64,000 nucleotides of DNA from Dactylorhiza incarnata (taxonomy: Eukaryota; Streptophyta; Magnoliopsida; Asparagales; Orchidaceae). The notes beneath the pieces were generated by a model. It did no database searches, was not told the DNA's origin, and worked only from the letters and a program-made list of their open reading frames with translations. This document shows, piece after piece, positions 44,827-54,782 of this stretch. The stretch spans positions 2,728,001-2,792,000 of the forward strand of contig JAWHQI010000276.1 of assembly GCA_033032865.1 (NCBI GenBank). Reading direction: 5' to 3'. Every line of letters starts with the position of its first letter. The stretch's first letter is position 1. The position numbers were made by a program, and so were the translations under genes.

Positions 44827-45917
44827 TTTTTATCCGCTTATATCCGCTTTAATTATCAAACATGTATTTTTCAACCGATAATGCCGTCTCCATTCCGATG
44901 AGTGGCTAATTTCCTTTAGCGCACGACGTCGAAGAGCATTGGGACACAAAAATAGTTTTTCTATAAAAATTAAAACATCTCTTTCTAAAATAATTAACGC
45001 TTAAGGTTTATCCGAGAATCACGTTGAGTGGAGCCACATAATCGATGTGTGGTTTTCATTTCCGTTTTCGTACCTAGTTAGCCGAGAGGCTCGTGTGTAC
45101 GGACTGATCACTCACGGGTAAAGAGAAGTGCGCTCTACCCTCGAGAGAGGACGAGGTAACCCTCCCGAATTGGAAATAAAAACCCAATAGCGGGGTTCGC
45201 AACATAAAGCGAGTATTAAGAACATTCGATTGTAGAACGAGAGTTCGGTCGAATATTCATAATCTCAGGTGGGCGTACCCTCGAGAGAGGAGCGTTCATA
45301 ATTATGGAACCTCCACGGCCAAGTCATCTTAATATTTTGAAAAGTCATCACTTTTAATTCTACGAAAAATCTATTTTTGTCTCAGGGTAATTCGACGTCG
45401 CGCGCTATATTTCTCATCACTTAGAACTCTAGTAAATCGCTTAAATCATCTTTCGCATTTTATCATTTAGAACTCTAGTTAAATCAACTAAAAATATTAT
45501 TCCGATAAAATAATAGTTCGTCCCTCGAAGTAGCATAATCAACACGACCCGCGGAAATATACGATCCCGATATTTTCTAAAAATATCCTGTATTACTTGC
45601 GATAAGGTATACTTGCCTTTATCAAATGATTAATTTGGACTAAAAATTCAAACACAGCTTTTCAAACTCATTTAGTGCAAAACTCTCCTTTTCTACTATT
45701 CAATTCAATAGAATTCGGCATTGTAGCCGAAGCGTAATTGTCAATATTCCGAAAGAAGAAAAAGATCGTTACTTCTATCCTTCGATAGGATAACGGTTAA
45801 TTTCTCAAAGTAGGAGTACTTGCGAGACTCTTCGAAAATATCCGCCAATTCTAAACTCTTAATATAAAGGTTATCTTTTATTTATAAAAAGAAGAAGCCC
45901 AAGTAATCATCATGGGT

Positions 45918-47044
45918 CTTTAGTATTGGATTGTCGTTCGCACCAATGCTGATACTTTGACTCAGCAAGTGTGGTTTTCACTTAGCAAAAGAAAAGTCTG
46001 GTGGACCAGCCAGTAAGAGTACGCAGACGCTCCACGATTGTGTTCTTCGTTGAGGCGTATGATAGGTCTAGGTTAGGTAGTGTGAATACTAACCTAGAGG
46101 TGGGTGAGGCCCAACCCATCGCTTCCATTTGCCACTATGGGGGTATCCTAGAAGTTTTGCTAGCTCTAAAAAGGGGGGACTATAGGTCTGTGCGCATAGA
46201 GTCGGGTGTGTGTGTTGCACTTGTGTGAACATTACATTGATCTGCATAACACAACATGTCATAGCATAAGCATTACATTTAAACCCCTACCCCTATCGTA
46301 TAAATTGGTATGGAACTTTTTATACGATAGGCCTTACTAAACGACCACTTGGTCTATAGGTCTGTATGGGCATTCCTATAAATCAAGGTTTCCTTTCATT
46401 CTTATTTCACTTTACTCATTTACTATTCTTTACTTATTCTTTACCCTGCTTTACTTACTACTCAATATATATACACATGTGTAGTGGTAGATAATCATGT
46501 AGCTAGGCCATGTCATCTGCTTTGGTTTATACCCCTTGTTGTACCTCTGCTTCATTCCTCTTGCACGGTGCCTAGGTGACACTGGGGGATGAGTGGGAAA
46601 ATGAGGCTTAGTCTTTTTGACTAATGGTCAATGGACCACATCATTTTAGGGGACCGAGGAGACGCAGCACCAGTAGAGGCCAATGCAGATAGAGGCGGGA
46701 CAGTCTAGCATAGGAGCACCAATCTCGGGATCCATGAGTGTTTACCAGTAGATTTTGCTTCCGCGAGTGACCTTGTAGTGAAGACATGATGTGCTGGGCA
46801 TGAGCCCTTTTTATTCCTACCTCTTTTATTCAGTATTATCTGTGGAGATCTATCTTATGATTGATATATTATGTGATGTGGACTTGAACTTTATATGTTC
46901 AATGGTACTCTTCTTCTTTTGTGATCGATATTACCGGCAGGATCGACGTTTTGTAGTGGCGACCTTCCCATGTGTTGGTGTCACCGTAAAAAAGGCGATT
47001 TTGGGCATAAGACCCGGTTTTGTAGCAAAAAATGGGGTCTTACA
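45918..47044 (+). other. Right segment of the outermost Gypsy LTR
   Basis: About 1.1 kb with no gene. It ends AAAAAATGGGGTCTTACA at 47044, a common form of Gypsy LTR end, and next comes unrelated retroelement sequence. Short plus-strand frames (46001-46228, 46791-47276) have no recognisable domain. Confidence 0.4.
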
Positions 47045-47118
47045 CCTGCAGCAGCTCAAGAAGATATCATCCCACATGATACTACTGTCCAAAATCTCCA
47101 GTCCATCCCATCTCCTAG

Positions 47119-47985
47119 AGTTCTATAACCTACACCTCAGATCCCTTTCAAACCACAGTAACAACCATCCATCACAACTACAGACACCCTGTCTACTCTG
47201 CTACCACAGTATCAAATTTCTCCAGAAGTGTATCAACCCACTCTCCTATCCACCAAGATATTCCAGACTTCTATGAGAACTACACAACAACACCTCTTGT
47301 CTCTACCACACATACTCATTGCTTTGACTTTGAACAAGTGATTTCAAAAGCAGTAGGAGTAGTTGCTAGCACATTTGCTGATCAAATGGCCTCTCAAGAA
47401 AGGAAGTTCAATAAGAAGTACTTCGAGATGGAGTCAGAATTGGAAAAATCACAAGAGTCTCTCCTAGCACTGAAATCAACTATCTCCTCCTCCATGGTAA
47501 CTAAAGAGTTCTTAATCTCCTTGGTATGTAAGGTTAAGAAGGGGGAGAATATCCAGGAGGAGGTGAGGCTTAATCAAGGAATTATGAGTGTCCAGAAGAA
47601 GGACAAGTGTGCACAAGGAGAGATTGCCCCAAGTGTCCCAACTACTGAGGTTCATGACCAAAACATGCTCACTATTTTTCAAACTGGAACAGTCCAAGTG
47701 GAGCCTCTTGCAAATCCTCCAAAAAATCTTACATCAATCCAGGGGGAGCGAGCTATAGAAATCCCTGTAGTAACCCAGGGGGAGATTCCATCAACTCTGG
47801 GGGACCTCCTAGAAGATGAACAACTATTGGATGAGGTGGCAATGATTGCTAAGGAGGCTGCTCTAAATGTTGAACAAGATGCACATTCTCAAGGTGAGCC
47901 TCCCAAAGAGAATGAAACCCATCAAGAAGCTGACAGGACTACTGAAGAAGAAAATGAGCCTATTGATTTGCTGCAAGAAAGGTAG
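47119..47985 (+). pseudogene. Retroelement coiled-coil/acidic ORF fragment (env-like?)
   Basis: Open for 289 codons from a TAG at 47116-47118 to the TAG at 47983-47985; no ATG is required, since the N-terminus is missing. The first part is Thr/Ser/Tyr/Pro-rich, the middle (about 47340-47500) is heptad-rich with Lys, Glu and Leu, the rest is acidic with repeated QGE(I/R) motifs. It resembles the env-like ORFs near the 3' end of Sireviruses, such as that of element A, but on the plus strand. No catalytic motif or membrane segment is visible. The matching element is not identifiable here. Confidence 0.45.
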
Positions 47986-48139
47986 TTCCTCTGGTCTTCT
48001 CAAGGAAGAGGAAAACACCTGACAAAGAACAATGAATTCCAGGTATTCTATAATTATGAACACTTTTAAAAAAATCTGGAGGACACGGCGGTTAAGAATA
48101 TTATGACTACTTGACAATGTATAAAATGGTCTGTGATTC

Positions 48140-48719
48140 TGAAAGTGCACAGTGTGCCACTGAGAGTCCTCTAGGGGGGGGGGGGGGGTGAATAGAGATT
48201 TAAAACTTATTTCTATTCTAACTGTGAAAACAATAAAAATAAATTAAGGATTTATGCACAACAAGATCACAGACAGAATAATAATGATACAGGAAATAAA
48301 GTGCAGAATAAAAAGAACTTGGGACATCATAGAAAAGCAATCCAGAAGTCACCAAGATTTTTATAGAGGTTCCCCAAAATGTGGGTACTCCCCTCTTCTA
48401 CCACCTGGTAGGGATGCACCACTGATCTTTTGACAAGGAGATCATGAACCACCAGATCTTTTGATAAGGAGATCTTGAACCACCAGATCTTTTGATAAGG
48501 AGATCTTGAACCACAGAATCCTTTGAAGAGGGATTAATAAAACTCTTTTACAGAAGGGAATTAGAAAGTGAAAGAAGAAAAGGAAGGGCGTAGGAATTCT
48601 GTTTTTCAGAATTCTTATGATGGCTGTATGAAGAACAACTTCTTGTATCTTTTCACTGGATCTGCTCTTAATGAACTTTTGCTTATGATAGTGATAATTT
48701 ACAGAAGCTATGTTTGTCA
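48140..48719 (-). mobile_element. Truncated Copia LTR I1
   Basis: Homologous to the first 600 bp of I2 (50151 on): TGAAAGTGCACAG, 15 G at 48174-48188 after CTCTA, then shared sequence including repeated GATCTTTTGA(T/C)AAGGAGATC units at about 48424-48520. Homology stops at TTTGTCA, 48719, where insert H begins. Minus-sense Copia LTR of the same type as A, C and E1. Confidence 0.75.
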
Positions 48720-48934
48720 TTGTAACAGTCCAGGCCCACCAACACGGGACCCAGCTGGACCGTCGGCACCCTCCCGGCCCAGGCCCGCCAACACGGGACC
48801 CAGCTGGCACCGGAAGGGTTCAGCCTAACCAGATGGTCTGCAGACAATGCACCCCAACCCTCTCTGTCCCACCACTGGGCACAGCGGGTTGTTGGAGGCC
48901 GCAGCCCCCCTTTGATGAGAAGTGATCCAGTTAA

Positions 48935-49000
48935 GCGCCCCTACGAGGACTTCCCAGGAGGTCACCCATCCCAGAATTGCTCCATCCCGAGCACGCTTAA
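48935..49000 (-). ncRNA. 5S rRNA-derived segment, arm 1
   Basis: Minus strand contains TTAAGCGTGCTCGGG, then GGGATGGGTGACCTCCTGGG and AAGTCCTCGT. This matches plant 5S rRNA over about positions 48-108, covering the A box, intermediate element and C box of the internal Pol III promoter, at roughly 80-85% by eye. The 5' and 3' parts of 5S are absent, so it is not an rRNA gene. Cassandra TRIM retrotransposons are known to carry such 5S-derived parts in their LTRs. Confidence 0.72.
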
Positions 49001-49074
49001 CTATATAGTTCTTCACTTCTCATCACCAATTGAGCTGCAACTCAATTGGTGATGAGAAGTGAAAGAACTATATA

Positions 49075-49141
49075 ATTATGCGTGCTCGGGCTGGAGCAAT
49101 TCTGGGATGTGCGACCTCCTGGGAAGTCCTCGTAGGGGCGC
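49075..49141 (+). ncRNA. 5S rRNA-derived segment, arm 2
   Basis: Plus-strand mirror copy: ATGCGTGCTCGGG, then GGGATGTGCGACCTCCTGGG and AAGTCCTCGT. The intermediate element/C box region has GATGTGCGACC instead of GATGGGTGACC as in arm 1. The two segments point away from the axis, so transcription from each would diverge. Confidence 0.7.
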
Positions 49142-50150
49142 TTAACTGGATCACTTCTCATCAAAGGGGGGATGCGGCCTCCAACAACCCACTGTGCCAA
49201 GTGGTGGGACAGAGAGGGGTTGGGGTGCATGGTCTGCAGACCATCTGGTTAGGCTGAACCCTTCCGGTTCCAGCTGGGTCCCATGCTGGCGGGCCTGGGC
49301 CGGGAGGGTGCCGGCGGTCCAGCTGGGTCCCGTGTTGGTGGGCCTGGACCGTTACAAAAAGTGACTTTTTGTAACGGTCTCCCCAACATACAGCTCGCAA
49401 GGACGACCGCCGGCACCCCCAGCATCCAGCTCGAAAGGGTTCAGCCTAACCAAATGGGCTGCAGCCCATTCACCCCAACCCCTCTCTGTCCCACCACAGG
49501 GCACAGTGGGTTGTTGGAGACCGCAGTCCCCCTTTTCATGAGGGTTGGTTGGCAAGACCGGATCTCGGCAGATACTGCTAGGAGGGAGCCGACGAGGTCC
49601 TCGCAGGGCGATCGCCCTGAAGAGGAACCGCGAGCAGGACTCACGAGAGGGACCGCGAGAGCACCTCACAGGATGGTTCTTGCAGTTTCTTGCCCATAAG
49701 CTGATAGGGTCAAATTACCCTGTCACCCTTGGTGGTCTGCCCTTAGCCTCTCCAAACAGCGGAGTTTGGCTCTTAGCAGACCCATTTGGGGTGCGGATAG
49801 TAAAACTAAAAGGCGGAATCCGGTAATTTGCAGGCCGGACCAGAAAATCTATAAATAGGACCTTAAGGGCACCTTTGGAGAGGATCTCACTTCAGCTTCC
49901 CTCTCCTTATGCTTTCTTTGGTTAACATTTCCAGAGCTCTCCAAGGTGCCCGAGTCTCAGCTTTGGCTTGGGAGGGGAAGCGCTCAATGATCTTCCGGGT
50001 TAGTGGAGGGACCTCCTCGCTGCGACTAAGGTCTTAGTCATTTTCTTTGTTTCCCGTTTGTCTTCTCCGAGGGATCTGTAAGGGCTAGCCTCCCCTCATT
50101 TCGGTGAGGGCCCCGAACTCCACAAGAGACCGAGAAATCGGTTTCAACAA

Positions 50151-51907
50151 TAAAAGTGCACAGTGTGCCTCTGAGAATCCTCTAGAGGGGGGGGGGGGGG
50201 TGAATAGAGAATTAAAAAATATTCCTATTCTAACTGTGAACACAATAAAATAATCTAAGGATTTATGCTCAATAGAGATCTCAAGAAGAATAAAATAGTT
50301 CTGAAATATAAAGCAGAAAATAGTAATGTAAACTAGTTATGAGGGACAGCACAGAAAATTAGCAAACCAGAAGATACATAGATTTTTATAGAGGTTCCCC
50401 AAAATATGGGTACTCCCCTCTTCTACCACCTGGTAGGGATGCACCACTATGCCTGAGTCTTTTGGTAAGGAGACTCTTAGAACCACTAATCTTTTGACAA
50501 GGAGATCATGAACCACCAGATCTTTTGATAAGGAGATCTTGAACCACCAGATCTTTTGATAAGGAGATCTTGAACCACTAAATCCTTTGAAGAGGGATTA
50601 ATAAAACTCTGTTAGAGAAGGGAATTAGAAGGAGAAGGAGGAAGAGAAATGGTGTAGGAATTCTGTTCTCAGAATTCTTATGAAGGCTGTATGATACACA
50701 TCTTCTTGTATCAATCACTGGATCTGCTCTTGATGAACTCCTACTTATAACAGTGATGTTTTACAGGAGCTTTGATTGTCAGATCCTTTGTGATTCTGCT
50801 GATTGAGATCTGGCTGTTAAGAGATAGTGATGAAGAACAGCTTTCAGATCCTTTCTACTTTGCTTCTGATTAAGATCTACCTGCTATATGATTGTGATGA
50901 TGAGTAGTTGTTCTTCTCTTCTCTGTATCTTCTCAGTTAGGGTTCCTGAGGGAGGAGAAAGAGGAGGATCGTTTAGAGAGAAGAACTCAGCCGATTGTTA
51001 TGAATGCTATATATTTCTATTTTTTCTCTTCCCTTTTATTGTCCCTCTGTTCAATTTGAATTTGTTTCCCATTCAGGTAAGTCCTGAATGGGAATATTTG
51101 TCTGAACATTAGATCTTTCTTTCCTTCTTTACTTCTCGACCCATTCACCAACATTTGAGCTTGTTTCCAAGAAAGCATTTCTTTGTCCTCTGATAATTCT
51201 TCATTCTATTTGAGGTAATTAAGGATCCATTGGGAAACAGTCTTGAAAGAGGTGGGCCATGAGAGAGGGTCAAAAATGACAGCTGAAAAGGTTTCCCTTT
51301 TCATACTATATTCGACGTAGCATCGAGTTCACTTCCTCTCTTATCCACGCACCTTCGAGTTCTTGTAGGAGCAGCTTCGAATTCATCCTTGCTCCGACTG
51401 AACTCTGCTAGTCGACGTTGCGTCGATACCCAATCGACGTAACCGTCGAGTTGATTGCTTGGCTCTGAGCTTCATTGTCTGCGTCGAGATGAAGTCGACC
51501 TTGAGTCAACTTTAGATGGCTTCGACATATACTTCCTTCTGCGCCGAGTTGAAGTGGAAGTTGCGTCGACTTCTTCAAGTACTCCGACAAGTCCATGGAC
51601 TTTGCATCAATATCTATTCGACGTAACGTCGACTTGAAACTTCGACAGAAGGGTGAACTACTTGGACTTCTAGTCAAAGTAGCGTAGACAATAACTTGAC
51701 GTTGCGTCGATTTCTATTCGACGCAAATGTTAACTTTGCCCATATTGTGCTTATCTTGATCTGGTATTGACACCCTAGGTTGAGTGTGACATGCTAAGAC
51801 ATCTAATGATCAGATTACCCTCACTATACACTGGGTAATTCAATCTTAAGAGATAAAATCACTTTTAGTGAATTTGTTATGTTAAATCAAAGGGATTTTT
51901 CCCAACA
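50151..51907 (-). mobile_element. Copia LTR I2 (full length)
   Basis: 1757 bp, TAAAAGTGCAC...TTCCCAACA (TAAAAG for TGAAAG in I1). 14 G at 50187-50200 after CTCTAGA. It has neither a primer site on its left nor a polypurine tract on its right, so it behaves as a solo LTR or rearranged end. A TCGACGTAACGTCGA-type array (about 51310-51725; perfect copy 51618-51632) lies upstream, in minus sense, of a possible TATA box (ATATATAGC, complement of 51006-51014). Confidence 0.7.
51310..51725. repeat. TCGACGTAACGTCGA dyad array in LTR I2
   Basis: Roughly fifteen words of GCGTCGA, TCGACGT and variants, including the perfect 15-base dyad at 51618-51632. Several copies are changed at CG (TGAGTCAAC, TAGTCAAAG). 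Confidence 0.82.
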
Positions 51908-54782
51908 AAGTATATTGAAGAAATAAATCTTCTTACTTTTTTTGACGCGGCCTCAACATTCACCAAGTTTTTACCTTTTCTTTTAGAAGTATGACTCTCT
52001 ACATATAGCTCAAGCCGAGTTGTTTCCCCTCCCAATTCATTAGCCTATTGAAAATTAAATTGTCTTTGTATTAAAAATGTTAGAAGCATAAATGCACAAT
52101 TGTTTTCTATTGTACTTGTACAACATACCCATATTTTCTTACATTTAGCAAGGCTCATTCTTCCAAGGGCATGTGCTCCAATTTGCTTACTTCGACATAT
52201 TTTATTTTTTTCACTTATACTCTACCATACCACATTTCGATGGTCATAATAATATCACTTAAATATGCATGCAATGCAAAGAAAATAGATAAAATGGAAT
52301 AAAAATATTTGGATTACCTTCCCCTTCGATGAATACCAGTACGTCACTATATCAGCAAATTGACTTGGAGGTATATTTTCAGGGCCACCACGAGCAATAA
52401 CATATGCAGGAGTGTCCGAGGGTTGACAATAAATGTTCTTAAATCTTGCTTTGTAATCTCTGCACGATTCTCACAGAAGTTCCATAATATGTTTCTTATC
52501 AGTCTCATAAACATCAAAGCGATGCTGCACAAAAAGATAAATAATGAATAAACAAAAAAATATAATGCATGGTGAATGTAAGTGATTGAAGATGTGCACC
52601 TTTATCAAATTCCATGTCGTATCTTTACTATAGTTGGACACATGTGTCCACGATTGAGAAATCATTGGTATCAATGATACATTTCTAATTAGTGTGCCCA
52701 AAAAAGAAGAAAGCTGAACTTTTCCATCACCTACGAATTGGCCATACACATTTCTCTCCATTTTAATGACTTTATCTGTGGGCATTAGATGAATTTGATT
52801 GCATGTTGTTTCATCTCGTCCTTTTTGACGTTTAGTAAGGTATATAATCAAAAAAATATCTCTTGTAAATATCATTAACAATAAGATTAACATACTGAAT
52901 TAGAAGTATTTATTACCAATTGAATTAGAACTATGCGGTTCATCTGCATTGTGATCAACTTCCCGATCAATAGCTTGATTGCCATCTTACCGATCAATAG
53001 CTAGATTGTCATCACTGCTTTCATTTGATGAATAATACGTAGTGGTTGCCGCATCTTATAATGAATCCTCATGGGCCCGCAAAGTGCTTGCATTTGTCTC
53101 AACTTCATAGCAATTTTTAGATGGAGTATCACCACTTTGATCATTGGTTATTAGCGTGGGATCACTTGAAACATATAAATTTTTTGGATACGATTTTCTT
53201 TTAGGAGTCATTGATTATCTGCATTATAATTATAACATTAACAATATCAATGATAGAGAGTAAATAATAAGTTACAAAATGCATTGTTAAGTAAAAAAAT
53301 GAGGGCACACTTGTTGAAATTTATCGTTCTCTTGGCACAATAATGGGGTCAACATCAGTTCTAACTATCTCAATATCCTCGTCTTCGTCTTGGTACAAGC
53401 TCTCAACATTTTGTATTTCATTAGCAACACATTAAATTATGGTTTGATGGACATCATTATTTATAGTTATGATGTCACCCATTCCATACTCATCTCGCGG
53501 CACCATCCTCATGACCACTTCCCAACATGATTATTTAGGATCAAAGATATAATATTCCATTCTTGCTTGAGAAGGGAATATGTAAGGATATTGTTCTAGT
53601 AGCACACTTGTATGTATTAATTGAGTGAAGTTAACTAAAGTGAACCCGAAAGAATCTTTCTTCACTCCCACATTGTTTGTGGGATTCACCGAATCATATT
53701 TAAAAAGCATCACTTTTGCAGCGTCAAAGAAATCTAATTCTTAGATCTCAGTAAGCCTACCAAAATAATTGATATCTCCTTCTAATCCACCATGGTCAGG
53801 CATTACTTCACTCCCATTATTTTGCGTTCGTTCACAAAGTTCACTTCCTACCGTTCGAAATGAAAACCCATTTATATTATATCCTTTGTAGCTACGAACA
53901 ATAGAGTTAGGTCCAAGTGCCAACTGTCATAATTGTGGGTCATTAATGGTTACATCATTTATAACCTGAAATGATAGAATGTACACCAAATGAATTACAT
54001 TGATACTAATTTGTACGTTATTAATTATAAGTATGAATGATTTTTACCCTGTGCATAAACCATTCTGAGAATTCATTGCAAAGCATTTTTCCAATATATA
54101 TTCTTCAAGCCATTGTGGTTGGTGAAAATTTTTCAATTCTTCCTGTAATTCACAAAAAGAATAAATTAAAATAATGATCAATACCATTTCTGGAATAGAA
54201 CGCTTACAAAAGAGTGTTTGAAGTTTAATAAAAAAATTACCTTCGAAATGCCTCGAGTTCAGCACAGTTGAATAGAACATATCGATGCACTTGTTTAAGA
54301 TTAATAGGGCCTAGTTTCTTCAAAACAACACCTTTTGTAGCACTGCCCACTTGTGGTAGCATCTTTAATGTTGGCATTGGAGTTGTCAAATTTATACTAT
54401 TACGACCTGATCGATTGAACCGAGTTTCGATTCCCTCTAAGAATCGAGAAAAAAATCTTAAAGTCTCTTCTGCTATAAAACCTTCTGATATCGATCCCTC
54501 TGGTGTTGATTTTTTTTAAAACAAATTTCTTATAGTTCCCATGTTCTCTCTCAATGGGATACATCCACCTAAATTGTACCAGACCACCCAAGATAGCCTC
54601 TTTTGCAAGATGCACCATAAGATGAATCATTATTGTGAAGAATCATGGGGGAAATATTATTTCAAGTTGACATAATGTCAATATTAAGTGATTCTCTATC
54701 TTAACCAACTCGGAAATTTGAAAATTTTTTGAACACAAATGTCTACAAAACATGGAGACATCCATCAACGGGATTACTATAT
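51908..54782 (-). pseudogene. CACTA (En/Spm-type) transposase remnant
   Basis: Minus strand, read from 54782 leftward. 54400-54780 carries the DUF4218-type block (CQLEIIFPP, IHLMVHLAKEAILGG, VQFRWMYPIER), 54044-54280 its C-terminal continuation, 53500-53923 a DUF4216-type block (IVRSYKGYNINGF, then DSFGFTLVNFTQL), and 52315-52893 with 51912-52030 the plant transposase Ptta/En-Spm region (SSFLGTLIRN, FVGDGKV, then GETTRLELYVESHTS). Intron-like gaps with splice-like borders separate several blocks. The N-terminal TNP2 catalytic part is missing, removed by the insertion of E1 at 54783. Multiple stops. Transposases of this type move CACTA elements by cut and paste. Confidence 0.75.

Larger units (their letters stand above)
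43368..45912 (+). mobile_element. Gypsy-type LTR insertion K with GTCACGCCCGTGAC array
   Basis: Starts TGATAAGTAATA. The part homologous in type to L and F ends CCTTTATCA at 45624. A matching pentamer TGGGT occurs at 43363-43367 and at 45913-45917 after ATCATCA, so the insertion may extend to 45912; the last 288 bp have no counterpart in F. The dyad array (about 43526-44010) is followed by TATAAATAG at 44025-44033. A 102-bp tandem repeat follows in the transcribed part. Sense is plus. No coding region, so a solo LTR is most likely. Confidence 0.55.
287..47044 (+). mobile_element. Outermost Gypsy-type 3' LTR, split by nested insertions
   Basis: I infer one LTR broken into 287-473, 40204-43367 and 45918-47044, about 4.5 kb after removing insertions. 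It begins TGTAAAATCCC and ends GGGTCTTACA, giving TGTAA/TTACA inverted ends. The CATGA duplicated around element A shows that 473 and 40204 were once contiguous. A putative TGGGT duplication around K joins 43367 to 45918. Long LTRs with this prose-like low-coding sequence are usual in del/Tekay-type chromoviruses. No host gene is visible in the three pieces. The outer ends are inferred; the 5' LTR would lie left of the window. Confidence 0.4.
48721..49356. repeat. 636-bp palindrome with near-identical arms
   Basis: Two arms of about 317 bp are reverse complements with few mismatches, meeting at GAGCTGCAACTC (axis near 49037). Both ends are TGTAAC(A/G)GTCCAGGCCCACC. Each arm carries a 5S-like segment next to the axis. 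Arms start inward from the axis as TGATGAGAAGTGAA and end GTTACA, so each looks like an LTR of a short Cassandra-type TRIM element, arranged head to head. Confidence 0.85.
48720..50150. mobile_element. Insert H between I1 and I2: 5S-derived palindrome plus LTR-like unit
   Basis: Bounded by the ends of homology to the I LTRs. Left part (48721-49356) is a large palindrome; next to it (49349-49377) is a second short palindrome; right part (49369-50149) begins TGTAACGG and ends TTTCAACA, with a TATA box CTATAAATAGG at about 49850. The three TGTAAC(A/G)GTC ends at 48721 (+), 49356 (-) and 49369 (+) are homologous over 165 bp or more. No 5-bp TSD is found. No coding capacity. Confidence 0.65.

Noticed and set aside
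48935..49141. Functional 5S rRNA genes
   Set aside because: Only the middle part of 5S is present, in inverted copies, without the 5' and 3' stems or a tandem array.
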